The translations under genes were made by a program, and so were the position numbers. This document shows positions 31,511 through 35,783 of a DNA stretch of 35,783 nucleotides, piece by piece (position 1 is the stretch's first letter; each line of letters starts with the position of its first letter). The notes below the pieces were generated by a model, which was not told the DNA's origin, did no database searches, and saw nothing but the letters and a program-made list of their open reading frames with translations. This DNA is from Glaciihabitans sp. (GTDB lineage Bacteria > Actinomycetota > Actinomycetes > Actinomycetales > Microbacteriaceae): the NCBI GenBank assembly GCA_025463465.1, contig JAODAO010000013.1, positions 1-35,783 of the forward strand, given 5' to 3'.

Positions 31511-31885
31511 CTAAAGGACGTATCCGGCGATCAGTTTTCCCAGGTAAGTGATGTCGAAATTGCCCTTGAACTCGAAGCGCACCTTGCCGAGTCCGCTGAA
31601 CCAGAGTTCGAGCTCGGCGTCCAGGTCGAAGGTCCCGGCCGTCTCCACCGAGAAAGCCTGGATCTTGTTGTAGGGCAGCGACGTGAAGTCCTTTTTCCGC
31701 CCTGTGATGCCCTGCACGTTGACGGACATAATTCGCTTGTTGGTGAACACCACGTAGTCACGGATCGTTTTAGCCGCGAGAAGGATCGTTTCCCCGTCGA
31801 CAAACAGCGGAGCGACTTCGTTTGCCACCTCGCTCGGGTTGATCACAGACAGCTTGAACAGTGTTCCGTTGGTGAAGTCGATCAT
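31511..31885 (-). CDS. Bacterial PH-domain protein
   Basis: A 124-residue single-domain protein. FTNGTLFKLSVINPSEVANEVAPLFVDGETILLAAKTIRDYVVFTNKRIMSVNVQGITGRKKDFTSLPYNKIQAFSVETAGTFDLDAELELWFSGLGKVRFEFKGNFDITYLGKLIAGYVL matches the pleckstrin-homology-like fold of bPH_1 proteins; D-Y-VVFTNKR and the SLPY-KI-AFSVETAG block are very typical. These are small cytosolic proteins of unknown, possibly stress-related, function. The start ATG 31885 (MIDFTNG) follows GGTGGGAA; the track ORF begins 3 codons earlier. It is convergent with the pyruvyl transferase, with 35 bp between the stops and no clear terminator. Confidence 0.9.
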   Translation of the reverse strand: MIDFTNGTLFKLSVINPSEVANEVAPLFVDGETILLAAKTIRDYVVFTNKRIMSVNVQGITGRKKDFTSLPYNKIQAFSVETAGTFDLDAELELWFSGLGKVRFEFKGNFDITYLGKLIAGYVL

Positions 31886-31984
31886 GTTTCCCACCTTAGC
31901 GACGCCCCTGTGGCTTCTCGCGTCCCCCTTTGCGGGTCAGAAAGCTATGCATCTCCGCCGCGCGAAGGGAACCGCGACCGGCCC

Positions 31985-33499
31985 CTAGGGCTGTGGAACG
32001 TAGTGCTGCACAACAAGGGGGGCCGCCGAACTATTCGCCACCGCGATATCGATGCGCTGCACCGTACTCGGTTTCGTTTCGCTCATCTCCAGGCGGCATT
32101 CGAGGCTGCCGGTGGCACCCGGAATGGACCAGACAACATGGGATGACGCGATCGCCCAGCTGAGCCGCTCCGCGAGCGGCGGAACCGAGGTGGATTCGGC
32201 CAGTCCGCCAATCTTCGCGATCAGGGCAGCCAGTCGTTCGTCGCGAACGGCGGCCGGCACGTCGCTGTTCACGTTGGGGCTGAAAGGTGTCGCTGCATCC
32301 AGGACGTGGGCCGAGTTGAGAATGGCGGTCTCGATCGCCTGGGCCGCCGAGACGGTCTCCGGCCACAGCGGAACAATTTTCGCGGGGATGTCGAGGTCCT
32401 CAAGCACAAGGCGCAGCATCGCGGCGGTCCAGTCGGCGACCGTGTTGCCGTTCGTGTTGGTGAACAGCACAACGCCGAGGCCGGAGGAGGTCTGCCAACG
32501 CATGTTGGAGCCCCAGCCGGGCAACCCGCCCGAATGGTGGGCGATGTTGCCGAAGCGCACGTCCTGCTCGATCATCAGGCCAAAGCCATAAGCGGCATTT
32601 TCGAGGTGCTCGCGGCGTGATGCTTTGCCGGTGGAGTGAATGGAAGTGAATCCGCGCTGCATCAGCCGGCGTGAGGCGCGGCTGAGAATGCTGTCATCCG
32701 AATTGTCTGGCGCGAATGCACTGGAGAGCCAGGCACTCCATTTCTGGATGTCGATGAGGGTACTGAACATGCTCATGGTTGAGCCGAACGCGCCGGTCGG
32801 GGTGACGGGCCGGTCGACCCAGCTCGCGCCCTTGTCGAAGGAGGTGTAGCCGTGGGCGATGCCCTCGCCACCCTCTCCGCGATCGGGAAATTCGTTGATG
32901 CTGTAGTGGGTGTTCACCAGCCCAAGTGGCTCGAGCAGCGTGTGGGTGGCGAAACGTGTGAAACCCTCCCCCGTGATGTTCTCCACGATGAACCCGAGCA
33001 GCGCGAAGCCCATGTTGGAGTACTGGTACCCGGCGTCCGGATAGTCGGCGAAACGGAACCCCGCTGCGACGTGAGCGAGCAGGTCATCGCGACTGATGGC
33101 CAGGTGGTGGTCGGCCCAGGCGTTGTCCTCTGGCAGCCCGGACGAGTTACTCATCAGCATCCGGATGGTGATTGGGATTTCCACCCCGAACGGGTCGATG
33201 TAGTTTCGGAACTCGGGAACGTACTGCGCGACCTCATCGTCGAGGGCGAGCAGGCCACGTTCGTGCAGCACCAGGACGCTGGCGATGCAGAAGCTTTTGG
33301 ACATCGACGCGATGCGATAGATCGTGTTCACCTCCGGCGCGCGACCGTCGCGCTGAAACTCGCCAATCGAGTGGTGGAAGAGGATGCCGTCCCGGTCGAA
33401 AACGGCGAAATTGATGGATGGGGTGATGATGCCTTTGTCGTCGAACCAGGAGGCCAGGGCGGTGATGGCGGTGTCGGAGAGCTGATGGTTGGTGCTCAC
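31985..33499 (-). CDS. Serine hydrolase, beta-lactamase/class C PBP-like
   Basis: A 504-residue protein with a beta-lactamase-type domain in residues about 15-370. The SxxK motif is Ser65-Met-Ser-Lys68 (IYRIASMSKSF), the YxN motif is Tyr160-Ser-Asn162 (YQYSNMGFALLG), and HHSGGLPGWGSNM serves as the third (H/K-x-G-like) motif. A further about 130 residues form a C-terminal domain without a recognised signature. No signal peptide is apparent, so the enzyme is probably cytosolic and acts as an esterase, amidase or peptidase rather than as an antibiotic-inactivating enzyme. The start is GTG at 33499 with AGGAG 12 nt upstream. It is separated from its upstream neighbour by a strong terminator. Confidence 0.9.
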   Translation of the reverse strand: MSTNHQLSDTAITALASWFDDKGIITPSINFAVFDRDGILFHHSIGEFQRDGRAPEVNTIYRIASMSKSFCIASVLVLHERGLLALDDEVAQYVPEFRNYIDPFGVEIPITIRMLMSNSSGLPEDNAWADHHLAISRDDLLAHVAAGFRFADYPDAGYQYSNMGFALLGFIVENITGEGFTRFATHTLLEPLGLVNTHYSINEFPDRGEGGEGIAHGYTSFDKGASWVDRPVTPTGAFGSTMSMFSTLIDIQKWSAWLSSAFAPDNSDDSILSRASRRLMQRGFTSIHSTGKASRREHLENAAYGFGLMIEQDVRFGNIAHHSGGLPGWGSNMRWQTSSGLGVVLFTNTNGNTVADWTAAMLRLVLEDLDIPAKIVPLWPETVSAAQAIETAILNSAHVLDAATPFSPNVNSDVPAAVRDERLAALIAKIGGLAESTSVPPLAERLSWAIASSHVVWSIPGATGSLECRLEMSETKPSTVQRIDIAVANSSAAPLVVQHYVPQP

Positions 33500-33559
33500 G
33501 GTGAGGGGTGCTCCTAGGTCAATCGATTGAACGGGTGGAACCGGTGCTGGCTAACGTGC

Positions 33560-33595
33560 AACGCGGCGTCCCGAGGGTGTCTCGGGCGCCGCGTT
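33560..33595. terminator. Terminator hairpin, 15 bp in two stem segments
   Basis: AACGCGGCG pairs with CGCCGCGTT; after a single bulged T the inner arms CCCGAG and CTCGGG pair around a GGTGT loop. It lies 38 bp beyond the stop of the NAD(P)-binding oxidoreductase gene and upstream of the serine hydrolase gene, so it most probably ends the oxidoreductase transcript. Confidence 0.75.
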
Positions 33596-33632
33596 GTCGT
33601 CAACCGCGAGGGGCATCACAGGGCGTTGGGGG

Positions 33633-34274
33633 TCAGTAACCGACGGTGAAGCGACGCTGGTGGTGGTTCGGTGTCTCCAACTCGTCAACGAACGCGACGG
33701 CGAAGTCGGCGCCGGAGATGCGGGACTCGCCACCGGCGTCAACCACCAGCGCCTCACCACCGAGGCGGTAGCTACCGGTGCGCTCGCCCGGGGCGTGGGC
33801 GCCGAAGGCGGCGGCGGGACTGACATAGAACCAGTCGACGGTGGTGGTCGTCTCACGCAGGGCTTCAAGCACGTTGACCTGGCCCATCACCTCGGCTTTG
33901 AAGGCCTCGGGGAAGTCGGGGGTGTCGACGAGGCGGGGGCCGCCTTCGACAACGTGCAGGCTGCCGGCGCCTCCCACAATGCCGAGGCGCACCTCGTGGG
34001 TGCCACACGCCTCGAGCAGCGCCGGGATGGCGTCGAGCAGGCGGACGCCGTCCAGCGGCCGGCCGGGAATCGCCACGATGATGGCGTTGGCGGTCGAGGC
34101 GACCTCGTTGAGGAAGTCGGCGTCGTGCAGGGAACCGGTCACGTGGCTGACTCCGTCGAGGACGGGCTTGTCGGTGCTGCGGGTCACCCCGATCACTTCA
34201 TGGCCCCGGCTGAGCAGCTCGGCGGAGATGGCGGTCCCGGCGTATCCGTTGGCTCCGAAAAGTACGACCTTCAT
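33633..34274 (-). CDS. NAD(P)-binding atypical SDR oxidoreductase
   Basis: A 213-residue Rossmann-fold protein of the NAD(P)H-binding (NmrA-like/atypical short-chain dehydrogenase) group. The N-terminal MKVVLFGANGYAGTAISAELLSRGHEVIGVTRS carries the GxxGxxG dinucleotide motif. VTGSLHDADFL and AIIVAIPG follow, VRLGIVGGAGSLHV is the typical central strand, and VDWFYVSPAAAFG the active-site region. The C-terminal ISGADFAVAFVDELETPNHHQRRFTVGY is characteristic of the family's end. Substrate unknown. AGGA lies 5 nt before the ATG. Upstream 34275-34393 is a 119-bp spacer with no gene. Confidence 0.9.
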   Translation of the reverse strand: MKVVLFGANGYAGTAISAELLSRGHEVIGVTRSTDKPVLDGVSHVTGSLHDADFLNEVASTANAIIVAIPGRPLDGVRLLDAIPALLEACGTHEVRLGIVGGAGSLHVVEGGPRLVDTPDFPEAFKAEVMGQVNVLEALRETTTTVDWFYVSPAAAFGAHAPGERTGSYRLGGEALVVDAGGESRISGADFAVAFVDELETPNHHQRRFTVGY

Positions 34275-34393
34275 AAGAATCCTGTCTTGCGTGCGGTGGT
34301 GCGTTGAATGGTGACCGCTGGGCAGCGAATGCTGGTGGTGAATCCAGTTGTAGCAGTGCTGATTCGAAGCGGCGCGTTATTGCAGTGGGATGC

Positions 34394-34723
34394 TCAGCTT
34401 CCGGCGGGATTCTCAGCTTCACCAGCGCGGCGGCCGCGTCTGCGCAATGCCAGCAGGATGGCAAGGGCGACCACCGCGATGCAGGCGACGGTGTGCCAGA
34501 TCCCGGCGTTGTGCAGCAGGAAGGGGTCGATCCCAGATCCATTCACACCGTCGTCGGGAAGATAGGTCGCGTAGCGGCCCGGCTCACCCGCTGCGGGATC
34601 GTTCATGATGAGACCACTGGTTCCATAAAACGGATCCGGCGCCGCCAGAACGATGCCCACAATGAGCAGTGCGGCACCCAGGACGAACAGTCCAAAGCGC
34701 CGCACTACCTCAGCGATCAGCAT
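34394..34723 (-). CDS. Small membrane protein (paralogue of 17469-17669)
   Basis: A 109-residue protein with two membrane segments: MLIAEVVRRFGLFVLGAALLIVGIVLA and TVACIAVVALAILLAL, separated by an about 50-residue polar loop (DPFYGTSGLIMNDPAAGEPGRYATYLPDDG) that is probably outside the cell, and a basic tail RRRGRR. The start shares 17 of 26 residues with the 66-residue protein at 17469-17669, where the loop is much shorter. No named family or function is recognised. It begins 14 bp after the gatB stop on the same strand, so it may be read from the gatB operon. Confidence 0.75.
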   Translation of the reverse strand: MLIAEVVRRFGLFVLGAALLIVGIVLAAPDPFYGTSGLIMNDPAAGEPGRYATYLPDDGVNGSGIDPFLLHNAGIWHTVACIAVVALAILLALRRRGRRAGEAENPAGS

Positions 34724-34737
34724 TTTCGGTACGGAAC

Positions 34738-35783
34738 CTACTCGGCGGGCAGGGCGGTAGCCCGCTCGAGCACAAGTTCGCGCACCCGCGCGGCGTCGGC
34801 CGAGCCCTTCATGGCCTTCATCACGGCGCCGATGACGGCTCCGGCGGCCTGCACCTTGCCGTCACGGATCTTTGCGAGCACATCCGGCTGCGCTTTCAGG
34901 GCGTCGTCGATGGCGGCGATCAGCGCGCCATCGTCCGAGACGACCTTGAGGCCACGCGACTCGACGACCTCGTGCGGGGCACCCTCGCCGGCGACAACCC
35001 CCTCGAGTACCTGGCGGGCCAGGCGATCGGTGAGATCCCCCCCCACCACCAGGGCGATGAGTTCTGACACGTGGATCGCGGAGACCAGCGTTGCAGCATC
35101 CACCCCCGCAACGTTGGCGAGGCGAGCGATCTCGCCGGTCCACCACTTGCGGGCGGACTGGGCGGAGGCGCCGGCGGCGACGGTCTCTTCCAGCTCAACG
35201 AGCAGGCCGGAGTTGAGCACGTCCTGGAACTCGAGGTCGGTGAACGACCACGATTCCTTGAGACGCTTGCGGCGGATCGATGGGGCCTCGGGCAGCGCGC
35301 GGCGCAGTTCCTCGATCAGCTCGGCGCCGGGGACAACGGGCAGCAGATCGGGCTCGGGGAAGTAGCGGTAGTCGTCCGCGTCGCTCTTCGGGCGCCCGGC
35401 GGAGGTCACCCCGGTGTCCTCGTGCCAGTGGCGGGTCTCCTGCAGAATCGTTCCACCCTGGGCGAGGATCGCGGCCTGGCGCTGGATTTCGTAGCGGATG
35501 GCGCGTTCGACGCTGCGGAGGCTGTTGACGTTCTTGGTCTCCGTGCGGGTGCCGAGCTTGCCGCTTCCGCGGGGGCTGAGCGAAATGTTGGCGTCGCAAC
35601 GGATGTTGCCGCGTTCCATCTTCGCGTCGCTGATTCCGAGCGACACCACAATGTCGCGCACCGCCGATACGTAGGCCTTCGCCAGTTCCGGCGCATCCTT
35701 CTCGGCACCAAAAATCATGTTGGTGACGATCTCGACCAGCGGAACGCCTGCACGGTTGTAGTCGACCAGCGAGTAGTCGGCAC
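34738..35783 (-). CDS. gatB: GatB, Asp/Glu-tRNA amidotransferase subunit B, 3' part
   Basis: The frame is open from the right edge (ADYSLVDYNRAGVPLVEIVTN) to TAG at 34738, about 348 residues, the C-terminal two thirds of the usual about 500. The track start at 35718 is only an internal Met. GatB is the tRNA-binding and amidating subunit of the GatCAB complex, which converts misacylated Glu-tRNA(Gln) or Asp-tRNA(Asn). Signatures: KMERGNIRCDANISLSPRG, GTRTETKNVNSLRSVERAIRYEIQRQ, TRHWHEDTGVTSAGRPKSDADDYRYFPEPDLLPV, then the helical tail and YqeY-like domain ending in GAVIGAVMKAMKGSADAARVRELV. The N-terminal part and gatA/gatC would lie beyond the window. Confidence 0.95.
   Translation of the reverse strand, partial: ADYSLVDYNRAGVPLVEIVTNMIFGAEKDAPELAKAYVSAVRDIVVSLGISDAKMERGNIRCDANISLSPRGSGKLGTRTETKNVNSLRSVERAIRYEIQRQAAILAQGGTILQETRHWHEDTGVTSAGRPKSDADDYRYFPEPDLLPVVPGAELIEELRRALPEAPSIRRKRLKESWSFTDLEFQDVLNSGLLVELEETVAAGASAQSARKWWTGEIARLANVAGVDAATLVSAIHVSELIALVVGGDLTDRLARQVLEGVVAGEGAPHEVVESRGLKVVSDDGALIAAIDDALKAQPDVLAKIRDGKVQAAGAVIGAVMKAMKGSADAARVRELVLERATALPAE

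Noticed and set aside
1-35783. CRISPR arrays, tRNA/rRNA genes, insertion sequences, integrase or attachment sites
   Set aside because: No regular repeat-spacer pattern, no cloverleaf or rRNA-like sequence, and no transposase or integrase motif was seen on either strand.

Overview
The window looks like chromosomal DNA of a high-GC actinomycete, most probably a Microbacteriaceae-type organism. The grounds are strong GC bias at third codon positions, frequent GTG/TTG starts, actinobacterial-style Tad/Flp pilus genes without a secretin, and ordinary housekeeping content (gatB, type II NADH dehydrogenase). No rRNA, tRNA, CRISPR array, insertion sequence or phage module was seen. The genus call is inference from protein style, not from a search.

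Layout. 1-365: 5' part of a secreted ScyD/ScyE-like protein (minus), preceded by a gene-poor stretch with two tiny SD-preceded ORFs. 681-1411: SRPBCC/AHSA1 gene behind what looks like a broken ArsR regulator. 1483-3156: divergent DHA2-family MFS exporter, with a perfect 14-bp palindrome in the shared control region. 3269-4609: type II NADH dehydrogenase, separated from the exporter by a 20-bp-stem hairpin. 4732-16162: a twelve-gene minus-strand Tad pilus/secretion locus. In transcription order it encodes a SAF/CpaB protein, a MinD-like ATPase, TadA, TadB, TadC, a Flp-type pilin, two TadE-like pseudopilins, a TadG-like protein, a lipoprotein, a Cys-rich secreted protein, and a large membrane protein with two LysM repeats and a BTAD-type C-terminus. 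16559-19399: aldo/keto reductase, small membrane protein, HTH_42 (AlkZ/YcaQ-like) protein and a divergent YCII protein. 19482-23553: CitMHS citrate transporter divergent from a CitA/DcuS-CitB/DcuR two-component system. 23768-27418: unknown membrane protein, alpha/beta hydrolase, NERD-UvrD helicase. 27492-31475: lipoprotein, glycosyltransferase and polysaccharide pyruvyl transferase. 31511-34723: PH-domain protein, serine hydrolase, NAD(P)-binding oxidoreductase, and a second copy of the small membrane protein family. 34738 to the end: 3' part of gatB.

How parts work together. The Tad locus is the main accessory system. TadA powers TadB/TadC; the pilin and pseudopilins share a processing-site motif; the three terminal genes encode envelope proteins, one of which could link cell-wall binding outside to a regulator-like domain inside. 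The two-component system very likely controls the divergent citrate transporter. The lipoprotein/glycosyltransferase/pyruvyl transferase group probably contributes to a cell-surface glycan. The most unusual items are the LysM-BTAD membrane protein, the shared ERGS motif in four adjacent Tad proteins, the MinD-like protein without the usual P-loop lysine, the paralogous small membrane proteins 17 kb apart, and the clustered inverted repeats in three control regions.
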